61,811 nt of DNA, taken from Bryobacterales bacterium. Its GTDB lineage: Bacteria > Acidobacteriota > Terriglobia > Bryobacterales > Bryobacteraceae. The stretch's first letter is position 1; each line of letters begins with the position of its first letter. The position numbers and the translations under genes are program-made. Location: contig SHUD01000006.1 in assembly GCA_009697505.1 (NCBI GenBank), forward strand, positions 1-61,811, given 5' to 3'. The notes under the pieces are model-generated. The model had not been told where the DNA came from and ran no database searches. It saw only the letters and a list, made by a program, of their open reading frames with translations. This document shows, piece by piece, positions 36,427 through 46,300 of the stretch.

Positions 36427-37644
36427 CTAATTGCGCGGCGGCTTTTGCCCGCTGGCGGAGTACTGCGCTTTGTCCCACTCCGCCACCAGCGGAGCCAGGC
36501 CGGCCGACGGGCTGGTGGCCGCGCCGATGTGCACCGGGGTGCGCACGAAGTGCTCGTATACGGTCAGTTGATGCCTGGTCCCGGGCTGCGCCGGAGCGTA
36601 GCGGAACGAAGTCTGCCCGTCGCCGCCCAAGCTGAATTTGTAGGTTCCGGGTTGCCGGGCGGCTTCGTCCACGAACATCGCGACGGCTTCGGTGCCCGCC
36701 TGCAAATGTACCCAGGAGACGGGCGCGCTGCGGTCCATCGTTTCGTAGGACTCTTCTTTGCTCTTGACTCCCAGGCTGATGTTCCAATCGGCTGTTCCAC
36801 CCGACCGCACGGTCTGCGTCAGAGTCACCTGCTCTTGGGCGTTTTGCAGTTGGCCGTAAGTCCAGCGCGCGGTGCCGAAATCCCAGACCCAGGGGAACGG
36901 GCCCATGGTGACCGGCGTGTGGAAGGAAAGCTCGCGCACGCGTTTGGCGGGATCTTCGACGGTGGCAGCAAACTTGGCCCAGGCCTTGCTGTTGGGCATG
37001 CCGATCTCGATCGTGTAAGGGACGCTGTACCGCGCGTCGATGGCAATCTTCCCCGTGTAGCGGAGCAGCACATACAGCGGGCCGCGCTTGACGATCTCGA
37101 CTTTGGGCGCCTCGGAAATTTCGTGCGAAGCCCCGGCCGCATCGGTAACGGCGATGCCGTTCATCCCCGTGGCGATTTCCTCGTTGCGGTATTTCACCGA
37201 CAGCACCAGCGGCTTCGCGCTCTTGCTGTACCGCCAACTGCCAACCTGAATGAACGCGGCTTCTTCCGTCACCGGCAACGGCCGCGGCGAGGGCATGGCC
37301 TTCACATCGGGTCCGTATTCCAGACGGAAGTTCTGCGTCTCCTTCGGCCCCACCGTGACCGCGATATCCACCGCCAGCCACTGCACGGAGCCATCGGGCC
37401 AGCGCGTTTCCGCCGTGCACTCGACCGGCACTTCCTGGTCATTCAGAAGTAGCCGGGCGTTGGCGGGGCTCGCCAGTGCGCCCTGGGGGAACGGAACGCG
37501 CGTGTTGACGGGAAAACCGAAGCGGCGGATTCCAGCGGTCTCTTTAACAGCGACGCTGACGCTCTTGGAAGTCTGGGCCGGGAGACCGGCACAGGCCACC
37601 AGCAACAGGGATGCAAGCGTGCAAAGCTGCTTGGACGGCACCAT
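36427..37644 (-). CDS. Exported RIFT-barrel protein (rhamnogalacturonan-lyase-like N-domain)
   Basis: 405 residues. The N-terminus MVPSKQLCTLASLLLVAC is a signal sequence with LVAC as a possible lipobox. Residues 35-120 carry GFPVNTRVPFPQGAL, EVPVECTAETRWPDGSVQWL and VGPKETQNFRLEYG, the pattern of the RIFT-barrel domain at the front of exo-rhamnogalacturonan-lyase-like proteins. No lyase active site could be assigned, and the catalytic barrel of those larger enzymes seems absent, so binding or a shortened enzyme are both possible. It begins 10 nt after the orphan gene at 37655-38074 and may share its transcript. Confidence 0.55.
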   Translation of the reverse strand: MVPSKQLCTLASLLLVACAGLPAQTSKSVSVAVKETAGIRRFGFPVNTRVPFPQGALASPANARLLLNDQEVPVECTAETRWPDGSVQWLAVDIAVTVGPKETQNFRLEYGPDVKAMPSPRPLPVTEEAAFIQVGSWRYSKSAKPLVLSVKYRNEEIATGMNGIAVTDAAGASHEISEAPKVEIVKRGPLYVLLRYTGKIAIDARYSVPYTIEIGMPNSKAWAKFAATVEDPAKRVRELSFHTPVTMGPFPWVWDFGTARWTYGQLQNAQEQVTLTQTVRSGGTADWNISLGVKSKEESYETMDRSAPVSWVHLQAGTEAVAMFVDEAARQPGTYKFSLGGDGQTSFRYAPAQPGTRHQLTVYEHFVRTPVHIGAATSPSAGLAPLVAEWDKAQYSASGQKPPRN

Positions 37645-37654
37645 GAGGAATCGC

Positions 37655-38074
37655 CTAGCTGGCCGCGGCCGGCTTGCGGGCGTTCTGATGCAGCTTCAGA
37701 ATCTCGTCAATCAAAAAGAGATCCGTCAGCAGCGCGCGCAGGTGAATCGAGGCGTTCAGATTGTCGATCAACTGGGAACTGATGGCGGGTTGCGCCAGCA
37801 CCAATTCAACGGCAGCCCGCGAATCTTTGGCATCGCGATCCAGCACAGCCAGAAACGCCATGTAGGGCGCGGCCGGAGCGAGACCTTCCTGTTTTACCGC
37901 CGCCGCGTAGGCCTCCGCCAGATCCCCGAGCGCGCGCAACGCCCGTTCCAGAAAGCCGCGGACCTGCGCGCCTTTCCCGTCGCCGGCCTCCGTGGTGAGC
38001 CCTTGCGCCGCGTAGGCGAGCATGAACTCGTAGCATTCCTCGATCGCGTTACAGCGGTCTTCCAGAGTTTTCAT
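37655..38074 (-). CDS. Small helical protein of unknown function
   Basis: 139 residues from the ATG at 38074 (MKTLEDRCNAIEECYEFMLA). Predicted almost wholly alpha-helical with no signal, membrane segment or Cys cluster beyond two N-terminal Cys, and an Ala-rich C-terminus. I do not recognise a family. It begins 22 nt after the cytochrome b gene, the last clear member of the molybdenum-hydroxylase operon, so it may be an assembly or accessory factor for that complex. A longer frame to 38158 would overlap the cytochrome gene and is less likely. Confidence 0.6.
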   Translation of the reverse strand: MKTLEDRCNAIEECYEFMLAYAAQGLTTEAGDGKGAQVRGFLERALRALGDLAEAYAAAVKQEGLAPAAPYMAFLAVLDRDAKDSRAAVELVLAQPAISSQLIDNLNASIHLRALLTDLFLIDEILKLHQNARKPAAAS

Positions 38075-38096
38075 GGTGTCGAGAGCGGAATCCCAA

Positions 38097-38918
38097 TTAT
38101 TTCGAAGACTCCGTGACCACCCACCGCTTCGGATCGTGATGCTCCAGGAAGTGTTCACGGTCGATCGAGCCGAAGACCATGGACTTGGTCATCGCGAACT
38201 TCTCCGGCCGGATGGCGAAGTAGACGTGAGCCATGATCAAAGCGATCAAGCCGACGCCCGCGAGCCCGTGCAGCACGTACATCCAACCCCAGGTCATGTC
38301 CCCAAATAGATACGGATTACGGGTAAAAAACGGGGTGCTCACACGGAACATCATGAAGAAGCCGGTGAGGGTCACGCTGAGGCCGGTCAGCACGATGATG
38401 CAGTGGTACATCTTGTTTTCCAGCGGGTATTTGGCGAACTTCCTCGGCGCCGGAGCCGCTTCTCCGCGCGCCCGCAGCAGTCTCCGCTTGGCGTCTTCGA
38501 TATCGGTTTTGTCAGGCCAGATGGCCCACGGATCCAGGAAGAAATTGGCGTGAATAAGGTGAAACAGGATGGAGGCAGTCAGCACCAGCCCGGCAATCCA
38601 GTGATACGTCACCCACGCAAAAGGAAACCCAACTTTGGGGAGGAACGCGGTGAACAGCAGCGCAAACATGGCCGCGGCCATGATCCAGTGAAACAACCGC
38701 GACGCCAGGGAATGCCGGGCAATCTTCGCCGGCACCTTGGCGGCGGCCTCCGGGAGTGTAGCTTCGAACTCTTCCGGCTTCGCCATGAACTTGACATAAA
38801 TGGCATGACCAATCAGGAACGCGAGCCCCGCGATTCCACACACCCAAATAAGGGTGAACGAAATGTGGATCGGGACATCCTGCCCCCACGGGCTTCGCGC
38901 AAATTCTATGATTTCCAA
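38097..38918 (-). CDS. Membrane cytochrome b (formate-dehydrogenase gamma-like)
   Basis: 273 residues with five hydrophobic helices and His residues placed for heme ligation: RHSLASRLFHWIMAA, TYHWIAGLVL, LFHLIHANFF, MYHCIIVLTG and VLHGLAGVGLIALIMAHVYF. This resembles the di-heme FdnI/HydC/cytochrome b561 type that passes electrons from a periplasmic enzyme to quinone. Its first 13 nt overlap the end of the FAD-subunit gene, so it is part of the molybdenum-hydroxylase operon and probably its membrane electron acceptor. No Fe-S four-cluster ferredoxin subunit is encoded beside it. Confidence 0.82.
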   Translation of the reverse strand: MEIIEFARSPWGQDVPIHISFTLIWVCGIAGLAFLIGHAIYVKFMAKPEEFEATLPEAAAKVPAKIARHSLASRLFHWIMAAAMFALLFTAFLPKVGFPFAWVTYHWIAGLVLTASILFHLIHANFFLDPWAIWPDKTDIEDAKRRLLRARGEAAPAPRKFAKYPLENKMYHCIIVLTGLSVTLTGFFMMFRVSTPFFTRNPYLFGDMTWGWMYVLHGLAGVGLIALIMAHVYFAIRPEKFAMTKSMVFGSIDREHFLEHHDPKRWVVTESSK

Positions 38919-39922
38919 GCTGCCTCCTGAACGCCGCCGATGGCCCGCTTCACCAGGTTTCTCATCAACGGAATTTTATAGGCGTTGAAACGCAGCGCCA
39001 CGGCGCCCTGGATGGCGATCTTACCCGCCATCTCGCCAGTGGCCGCGTCGGCCGGTTTGCCGATGACCGCGCTTTCGACCGCCGTCAGGCGCAGCGGACG
39101 CGCCGCGACGCCATTCACGGCCATCCGGATCTGCTCGATTTTGCCGCCGGAAACCTTCATCGCCGCGGCGATGTTGACCAGCGGGAAGTCCCAGACCTGG
39201 CGATCGCGGATCTTTTCGAAGTAGAACTTCGCGCCGCCCCAGGTTCCCGGAATGCGGATCGCGGTCAGCAGTTCGTTGGGCTTCAACACCGTCATGCGCA
39301 TGATGTTGATGTCCGGGCCCACAAAGTAGTCCTGGGCATTTACCACGCGCTCGCCGCCGGGGCCGCGGATGACCATCTGCGCATCCAGGGCGATCAAGGC
39401 CGGAGCCGAATCGGAAGGATTCACCGCCACGCAGCGGTCCGCGTCCAGAATGGCGTGTTCCCGGTTGATGGCCGTCGGCGTGTCGGCAAAACAGATGTTG
39501 CCGCCCGCGCGATAGCACTTCCAGCCGCTGCGGTAATACCAGCAGCGCGTATCCTGCGATACGTTGCCGCCGATGGTTCCCTGATTGCGGATCTGCGGCG
39601 AGGCCGCCAGTTCGGCGCCCTCGGCCAGCAGGCTGAAGTGCTCCTTCACCAGCGGATGACGCACCACCTCGGTGAGCGTCGTCATCGCGCCGATTTCCAG
39701 GCCGCCGTTCATTTCCTTGATACCGCGCAGGCCACTGGCCTGGCTCATGTCGACCACCACCTTGGGACGCTTGATACGGTCCTTCAGCCAGTCGAAACTA
39801 TCTAGTCCGCCCGCCAGCACCCAGGCATCGGAGCCATATTTCGCCAGCAGAGCCAGCGCATCGTCCGTGGTAGCCGGTTGAAATAGTTCAAATGCCGGCA
39901 TTACATCGCGAATCACAGCCAT
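38906..39922 (-). CDS. Molybdenum hydroxylase FAD/4Fe-4S subunit (YagS/PaoB-like)
   Basis: 338 residues of the CO-dehydrogenase/xanthine-oxidase medium subunit. FAD-binding motifs are VLAGGLDSF (36-44) and RNQGTIGGNV (112-121). Four Cys at 127, 136, 144 and 164 (DTRCWYYRSGWKC, GNICFADTP, DADRCVAVNPSD) correspond to the extra [4Fe-4S] ligands known in the aldehyde oxidoreductase PaoB/YagS and the hydroxybenzoyl-CoA-reductase beta subunit. It links the 2Fe-2S subunit to the final acceptor. It begins 11 nt after the large-subunit gene. Confidence 0.85.
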   Translation of the reverse strand: MAVIRDVMPAFELFQPATTDDALALLAKYGSDAWVLAGGLDSFDWLKDRIKRPKVVVDMSQASGLRGIKEMNGGLEIGAMTTLTEVVRHPLVKEHFSLLAEGAELAASPQIRNQGTIGGNVSQDTRCWYYRSGWKCYRAGGNICFADTPTAINREHAILDADRCVAVNPSDSAPALIALDAQMVIRGPGGERVVNAQDYFVGPDINIMRMTVLKPNELLTAIRIPGTWGGAKFYFEKIRDRQVWDFPLVNIAAAMKVSGGKIEQIRMAVNGVAARPLRLTAVESAVIGKPADAATGEMAGKIAIQGAVALRFNAYKIPLMRNLVKRAIGGVQEAAWKS

Positions 39923-39933
39923 ATCTGGTTCTC

Positions 39934-42453
39934 CTATATGTGAGCGGTCAACGGATCGTCGCCCGGCTTGCCTGTCTCGAGCGCCGTCAGGATGATGTCA
40001 AGGGTAACGGGTGCGCGCCGGAAGATGTTTTCTCCCAGAGCGTCCACCAGAGCATTCAATACCGCGCTGGCACCGGCGCCCACGGGAGGCTCACCGATAC
40101 CGCGCGCGCCCACCGGGGTTTCCGGATCCGGAATATCCACGGCGGCCCACTTGAAGTTGTTCACCGGCACGTCCAGGATCGTCGGCGGCTTGCTGTTATA
40201 GAACCGCTTGGCCAGCGGGGCACCGTAATGCTGGTCATAGACCCACTTCTGAGCCAAGGCGTGGCCCCAACCCAGCGACGTGCGGCCAAACATCTGTCCG
40301 CCAAACGCGCGCGGATGGATCACCGTTCCCACGTCCGCCACGCCGACGTAATCCACGATGCGGTACTCGCCGGTCTCCAGATCCACTTCCACTTCCGCGA
40401 AGCCCGCAACGTAGGAATTCGTGATACCGTCGCGCTTATACTTGTCTTTGGCCGCGGCCAACAATCCCTGCCCGGCCAGCCCCGTCACTGACGCCTTGGT
40501 CATGCGCGAGACGGTCTCGGGAACCTCATGGCCGTCGTACTTGCCGCCCAGTTTGATAGCGCGTTGCGCCGCTTGCGCGAAGGTTAGCCCCGCGCCGCCG
40601 CCCTTGCGGAACACGCGCCCGCCGCCGACTTCGTAGTCCGCGGGCGTCCCGCCCAGATCCATGGCCGCGATTTCCTGCAGCTTTTGCTTGGCGTCCATCG
40701 CCGTGGCATGCGCCGCGCGGGTCATGGCGTGAATGGTTTGGCTGCCGCCTGACGGGCAGGTCCAGGGCAGATGCTTGGCGGTGTTGCCCCAGGTAACGAC
40801 GCATTGCTCCCACGGCACGCCGAGCACTTCGGCCACCACGCGGTGCGAGTCGATCATCGACTCCGTGCCCAGGTTGCCCACGCCGGATTGTATGTAGATC
40901 TTCCCGTCGGGCTTGATGACGAACAAGCCGTCAAAGCCGATCGAACCGGCGGAGTAAGCGCTCACCGCGACGCCGATACCGCGCGCCTTGGTGCCACTCT
41001 TCTTGACCTGACTCTTGCGTTCGTTCCAGCGGAATAGTTCCGCGCCCTTGTCCAGCGCTTCCTGCACGAACGCGCTGGTAACGTGGTCGCGTTTGCCCTT
41101 GATGGCGCCACCGATTCCGGCCTTGCCTGCCGGAGCGTTGATCCTGCGGATGGCCACCTGGTCCAGGCCCAGCTTGTTGGCAGCCTTGTTCATGACCGGT
41201 TCCATGATCATGACGCCCTGCGCGCCACCAGGCTGGCTCTGCGCCCCGCGCGGTGGCGTGTTGGTGATCACGTTTACGCCACGCCAGCGCATGTTCTCCG
41301 GCGTGTAGCACAGCGAAACGATACGGCCGGAGCTGTTGGCGTCGCCTTGCGGGCCATACGGTCCGCCATCGGTGACGACGAACATATCCAACGCTACCAG
41401 CCTGCCATCCTTGGTGAAGCCGGCCTTCATGCGGCCATGGAAACCAGGACGGGCGCGGCCGATGTAGTGTTCTTCCTCGCGGCTGACGCGCATCATCACC
41501 GGAGCGTTTACCTTCTTGGAAAGCAGTACCGGGATGGTCAGCGAAATTCCGCTGGTCACCTTGCTGCCGAAGCCGCCACCGGTGTATTCGCTGATCACCA
41601 CCACATTGGTCTGATCGATACTCAGCCAGCGGGCGATGGCAGGCACGGTCTGCGCCGTGCTCTGCGTCGAGCAATGCACAAAAACCTTGCCGTTCTGCCA
41701 ATAGGCCATCGCCGTGCGGGTTTCCATGCACTGGTGGCTGGTGTTGGGCGTAACGAACGCTTCATCCACCACCAAGTCGGCTTTCTTGAAGCCCGCCTCG
41801 ATGTCGCCGTAGGACCATTCCATCGACGGCTTGCTCATGGGCAGCTTGCCCTGCTTGAATTCCGCGTATTCCGCGTCGGTCCACTTGAAGTCCTGGACTT
41901 GGGGCAGCGGCGGACCGGCCGGCTTTTCGCCCGGCTTGGGCGGGGCCGGGGGCGGCACCACCCACACGTTGCCGTCCGTACGGGCATTGGGACCGCCCGG
42001 CTTCAGGGTCACCATCGGATCGACCGCGAACGGGAGTCTCTCCCAATCGATCTGAATCTTCTCGATGGCCTCGGCCGCGGTCAGCTCATCCACGGCGGCC
42101 ACGGCCAGCACCGGCTCCCCTTGATAAAGAGGTTCGTTGGTGAGACCCCGCTCGGCTCTCGGATCCGCCGGAATCATCACGCCGTCATCGGTAATGAACG
42201 GCGCCGGCGGCGGCAGCTCGTCCGCTGTCAGAATGGCCTTCACGCCGGGCATGGCCAGCGCGGCGGAGGCATCGATGCGCTTGACGCGCCCGTGCGGCAG
42301 CGGGCTCAGCAGCAGCTTGCAGAACAGCATGCCCTCGGCGCGAAAATCTTCGGCGTATTTCGACTTGCCGGTGACCTTGGCCACCATGTCCGGCGTCGTG
42401 TAGTTCTTGCCGAGCAGGCGATAGTTGGGGATATTGACCTTGTTGGTTGGCAT
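39934..42453 (-). CDS. Molybdenum hydroxylase large subunit (aldehyde/xanthine oxidase type)
   Basis: An 839-residue molybdopterin-binding subunit. The aldehyde-oxidase hammerhead domain comes first (VAKVTGKSKYAEDFRAEGML, EPLYQGEPVLAVAAVDELTA), then cofactor-binding segments such as EYTGGGFGSK, HYIGRARPGFHGRMKAGFTK, PPRGAQSQPGGAQG and GVGNLGTESMIDS. The catalytic Glu is E788 in GIGEPPVGAGASA. A Pro-rich insertion near residue 170-190 is unusual. No signal peptide is present; export probably occurs piggy-back on the Tat-tagged 2Fe-2S subunit. Substrate unpredictable: aldehydes, N-heterocycles or others. It starts 3 nt after the 2Fe-2S gene. Confidence 0.88.
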   Translation of the reverse strand: MPTNKVNIPNYRLLGKNYTTPDMVAKVTGKSKYAEDFRAEGMLFCKLLLSPLPHGRVKRIDASAALAMPGVKAILTADELPPPAPFITDDGVMIPADPRAERGLTNEPLYQGEPVLAVAAVDELTAAEAIEKIQIDWERLPFAVDPMVTLKPGGPNARTDGNVWVVPPPAPPKPGEKPAGPPLPQVQDFKWTDAEYAEFKQGKLPMSKPSMEWSYGDIEAGFKKADLVVDEAFVTPNTSHQCMETRTAMAYWQNGKVFVHCSTQSTAQTVPAIARWLSIDQTNVVVISEYTGGGFGSKVTSGISLTIPVLLSKKVNAPVMMRVSREEEHYIGRARPGFHGRMKAGFTKDGRLVALDMFVVTDGGPYGPQGDANSSGRIVSLCYTPENMRWRGVNVITNTPPRGAQSQPGGAQGVMIMEPVMNKAANKLGLDQVAIRRINAPAGKAGIGGAIKGKRDHVTSAFVQEALDKGAELFRWNERKSQVKKSGTKARGIGVAVSAYSAGSIGFDGLFVIKPDGKIYIQSGVGNLGTESMIDSHRVVAEVLGVPWEQCVVTWGNTAKHLPWTCPSGGSQTIHAMTRAAHATAMDAKQKLQEIAAMDLGGTPADYEVGGGRVFRKGGGAGLTFAQAAQRAIKLGGKYDGHEVPETVSRMTKASVTGLAGQGLLAAAKDKYKRDGITNSYVAGFAEVEVDLETGEYRIVDYVGVADVGTVIHPRAFGGQMFGRTSLGWGHALAQKWVYDQHYGAPLAKRFYNSKPPTILDVPVNNFKWAAVDIPDPETPVGARGIGEPPVGAGASAVLNALVDALGENIFRRAPVTLDIILTALETGKPGDDPLTAHI

Positions 42454-42456
42454 GGC

Positions 42457-43089
42457 TTAGGCTCTCCGCATATTCTCTGCGCCCTTGAGCAGCGCAGTCA
42501 GGATCTTGTCATAGTCCTGGCACCGGCACAGGTTGCCGGAAATGCCATGCGCCAGCTCAGTCCTTGTCGGTTTCGGATTCACCTTCAGGAACCCAACCGC
42601 CGACATGATGAACCCGGACATGCAGAAGGCGCATTGGAAGCCCTGCTCGTCGACAACGCCCTGCTGCACCGGATGCAGCTTGCCGTCGGCGCTGGCCAGC
42701 CCTTCAATCGAGACCACCTTCTTGCCGCGCACCGAGTGCGTCAGCACGGAGCAGGAATAGTGCGGCACATCGTCAATGAGAACCGTGCACGCTCCGCATT
42801 CCGACCGGTCGCAGCCTAGCTTGGTGCCCGTGAGGCCCAGCTTGTAGCGCAACGTCATCGCCAGCGTTTCTTGCTTCATCACGTCGACCGGCCGCTGCTG
42901 GCCGTTGATGTTCAGCGTGACCAGCCGTTCGACGGAACCCGCCGCCGATTGCGTCTGGGCGGCGCGGACGCCGGAGGAGCGGAACAGGTAACCGGCGGAG
43001 GATACCGCGCCGGCGGCGATAACACCTTTGATCAGGTCTCGCCTCGAAAGTGTCTTGGTTGTTTCTTCCGGATTTTTCATGTCTGCCAT
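42457..43089 (-). CDS. Tat-exported 2Fe-2S subunit of molybdenum hydroxylase (YagT/PaoA-like)
   Basis: 210 residues. A twin-arginine signal (S15-R-R-D-L-I-K21, then a GVIAAGAVSSAG hydrophobic stretch) precedes two [2Fe-2S] clusters: a plant-type one at C93, C98, C101, C113 and an all-helical one at C153, C156, C188, C190 (QCAFCMSGF, NLCRCQDYD). It transfers electrons from the molybdenum centre to the FAD subunit. The ATG at 43089 follows AGAGG at 11 nt; starts further up give no better signal. First gene of the operon, with its promoter in the spacer before the receptor gene. Confidence 0.88.
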   Translation of the reverse strand: MADMKNPEETTKTLSRRDLIKGVIAAGAVSSAGYLFRSSGVRAAQTQSAAGSVERLVTLNINGQQRPVDVMKQETLAMTLRYKLGLTGTKLGCDRSECGACTVLIDDVPHYSCSVLTHSVRGKKVVSIEGLASADGKLHPVQQGVVDEQGFQCAFCMSGFIMSAVGFLKVNPKPTRTELAHGISGNLCRCQDYDKILTALLKGAENMRRA

Positions 43090-43227
43090 TTCTGGGTCAC
43101 CTCTCCTGCGCGGCCCGGTCATTCTGCCGGACGCGAAACGAGCGCCTTCAAGTATACCTACTTTGGGTAGTAAAGGGAAGGCCAATCTGACTAGAAAACT
43201 CTTAGAAGACTACCGGCGGACCCTAAG

Positions 43228-43278
43228 GGCCTCGCCAGGAAAGGCAAGGGCCTAGCCAGGAAGTTTCCGGCTAGGCCC
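43228..43278. repeat. Direct repeat plus strong hairpin between operon and receptor gene
   Basis: GGGCCTCGCCAGGAA (43228-43242) recurs as GGGCCTAGCCAGGAA (43248-43262). The second copy pairs with its complement, GGGCCTAGCC with GGCTAGGCCC (43269-43278), to form a stem of about 14 bp extended by GGAA/TTCC. It lies 27 nt beyond the receptor stop and probably ends that transcript, although no T-run follows. Confidence 0.6.
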
Positions 43279-43304
43279 AAGAGTTCAAACCAAATACTTG
43301 CGGG

Positions 43305-46300
43305 CTAGAACACCAGCCGCATTCCAAGCTGAATTTGCCGGGATGCATTCGTAGTGAAGGTCCCGAAGAAGCCCGTGTTCGTCGCCGCCTGCGTGGTGAA
43401 AGCGCCGCTGCTGTCGAAAACCGTCTGCAACTGGGGCTGGACATTCACGTTGTTCAGGACGTTGAACATTTCGACGCGCAACTGGGCCGAGAGTTTCTCG
43501 CCAAAGAATTTCATATTTTTGAACATCGAGAAATCCAGGTTATTGAAGACCCGCTGCCTGAGCGTATTGCGGCCCAGGTTCCCCAATTGGCCGCGCTCCG
43601 GGAACTTGATGCAGCTCAGGTTCAGCGTCACGTTGAGGTCGCCGGTGGCGAAGTTCGGGGTGCTGCAGTTGGGCCCAAGAACAAACATCGGCCGCTCTGA
43701 CGAGTTGATACCGGCAGTCTGGCTGTTTCCGCTGAAGGACCGGGGGCCGCTCAGCTTTACGCTGTAGGACCCGCCGCTCTGCCGGGTGTAGATGCCGCCG
43801 AGCGCCCATCCACTCAAGATGGCGTTGCCAATCTTGTTGGATTTCACCTGCGCAAACATCGGGATATCGTATTGATAGTTGAACACCAGGTTGTGCCCTA
43901 GGTTGAAGTCGGAAACACCGCGCTGAATCTTGTCGTTGAAAGCCCAGGCGGCGCCCGAACTGTTGGCGGATTCGCCGCCTTCCGAAAACGTATTGGAGCC
44001 GGCGTCGATGCTCTTCTGCCAGGTATATGCGGCCTGATAGGACAAGCCCTTGACGGGCCTCTGCGTAAAGTTGACCTGCAGCGCGTGGTAGATACTGTGC
44101 CCGTTCCACTCCGTGGAGCGGATACTGCCCCAAGTCGGATTCAACTTATAAAAGTTGTTTGCTGGATTGGCTCCGGGCGGGATCGGGAACCGGTAGCTGT
44201 TGGCAGCGGTATCGAATGTTGCCAAGTGCCCCGGCACCTGATCGATGTCTTCAACCGGACGCACCAGCCGCACGCCGTTGGCGCCGACATAGCCCACCGT
44301 CAATGCCGTGCTCCCGGTGATCTGGCGCTGAATACTAAAGTTCCACTGGCCCTTGTAGGTACGGCCCGGATCGAATTCCACGTGCGCCACACCAATGGAA
44401 CCCGGTCCCATCGCCGCCAGAATCCGATTGGGGAACGCAGCGGCAAGAATCGCCGTGTCGGATACCTGTCCTCCGAAGAAATACGGGAACGACCGGGTAA
44501 GCCGGCCTTGGAAATTGTGCGTCAGGGTGACGATGTCGTAGATACCGGCACTGCCGCGGATGGACGTCTTGCCGTCCTTGAAGGGATCCCAGGCAAAGCC
44601 GAGACGCGGCGCGAAGTTCTTGCGCGAAGGATTGTTGTAATAGGGATTGCCCAGTGCCGGGGCTGCATAAGAGGCGGCGGTAATTGGCGAGGGGGCCCTA
44701 TCATAAATGTTGCGGAGGTTGGCGATCCTTCCGTACATCTCCGTAACCGTGGTGCCGGTTTCATAACGGACGCCCATGTTGATAGTCAGGTTAGGCAGGA
44801 CTTTGAAGTCGTCATGAATATATCCCTGGAAGATCGACATCCGCATGCCGGTCGTGGGATCGGCGCCAGGGAAGTCAGATGAATATTGGGTCGGCTGTCC
44901 CGTCAAGATGTTCCTGATCGACGTGAACGTAAAAGACCCGTTGGGGCCTCCGCCGTTGAACAGATTGTGTTGAATCCGCTCGAAGCCGAAACCCATGCGG
45001 ATGTTGTGCCTACCCCGGTTCCACGAGAGGTCGTTATAGAACTGCGGCGTCGTGTAGCCCGCCGTATTGGCACCGCTGTTGCCCAGTCCCGCGCCGATTC
45101 CGCTAAAGGCCGCCGGCAAACAGGTGCACAGCAACGAACCCATCGTTTTCCCCGGCAGGAAGCCCAGTGACAAATCGGTCAGCTCTGGAATTCGAGCGCA
45201 GCAATCCATGGCCGAAGTCGCCAGCGTGCGGCTGAATCCGAGTCGCGTGTTGTTGATCACGGCGGGGCTGAAGATGTGTTGTAAATTCAAGGCCAGGTTG
45301 TGGCGGCGCGAAGGCGAGGACGCATTCTTGATATTGAAATCATCCGGCACCGTAACATCGGTGAGATCGTAGTTGTAGGTTCCGCTTAAGGTCGTGCCCG
45401 AAGAGAAGTAGTGGTCCATCTTGGCCACGTAATAGTGCTCGTGACCGGCCCGCGGCGCGCCATAGTTGAACTTACCGGTATCGCCTCTGATCTCGCCGTT
45501 GGGCAATGGGTAGACGTTCAGAATGCGCCGGATATAGGGATGGAGTTGAACCGTGCCGGACGTCAGGATCCCCTGCCGGGCGTTGAGCGACAGTGTATCG
45601 ATGGCTACGGTCAAGCCCTTGACTTCGCGCAGCGTCTCGTAGTTGCCGAAAAAGAAGGTCTTGTCCTTCTTTACCGCGCCACCCAGGTATCCGCCCAATT
45701 GATGGCGCCGGAAACCGGGAAGCCGCTCTTGCCCTTTGGCTGGGTCCGTCTTGTCGAAAAAGTTCCTGGCGTCCAGGGCGCTATTGCGGTGGAAGTAATA
45801 GGCGCCGCCGTGATACTCATTAGTACCCGACTTGGTGATGGCGTTGACCACGCCCGACGAGCTCATGCCGTATTCGGAAGAGAAGCCGTTGGTCAGCACG
45901 GAAAACTCACGGATCGCATCCACCCCCATGTTCACGCGCAGCGTGCTGCCGGGGCCGGCGTTGGCGTAGTCATTCACCACAATTCCATCAATGCGGAAGG
46001 CGTTGTCCGTGACACGTCCGCCGGAGATCGACATCGCCGTTCCGTTGCCGCGCTGGCCATGGCGCGCGTCGAGCTGATTCTGGCCCGTATTGAAAGTGGT
46101 GCCCGGCTGCAACAGCGCTAGCTGGAGCCAGTCGCGGCCGTTCAGAGGCAGTTCGCGGATGGTGGTCGCATTCACAAATCCCGCCAGCGTGGAACTCGAA
46201 ACGTCCACCTGCGAAATTTCGCCGGTTACTTCGACTTTTTCCGTCACCGCGCCGACCGTCAACGAGAACTGCAGCGAAGACTCGCCGCCGACGGTTACGC

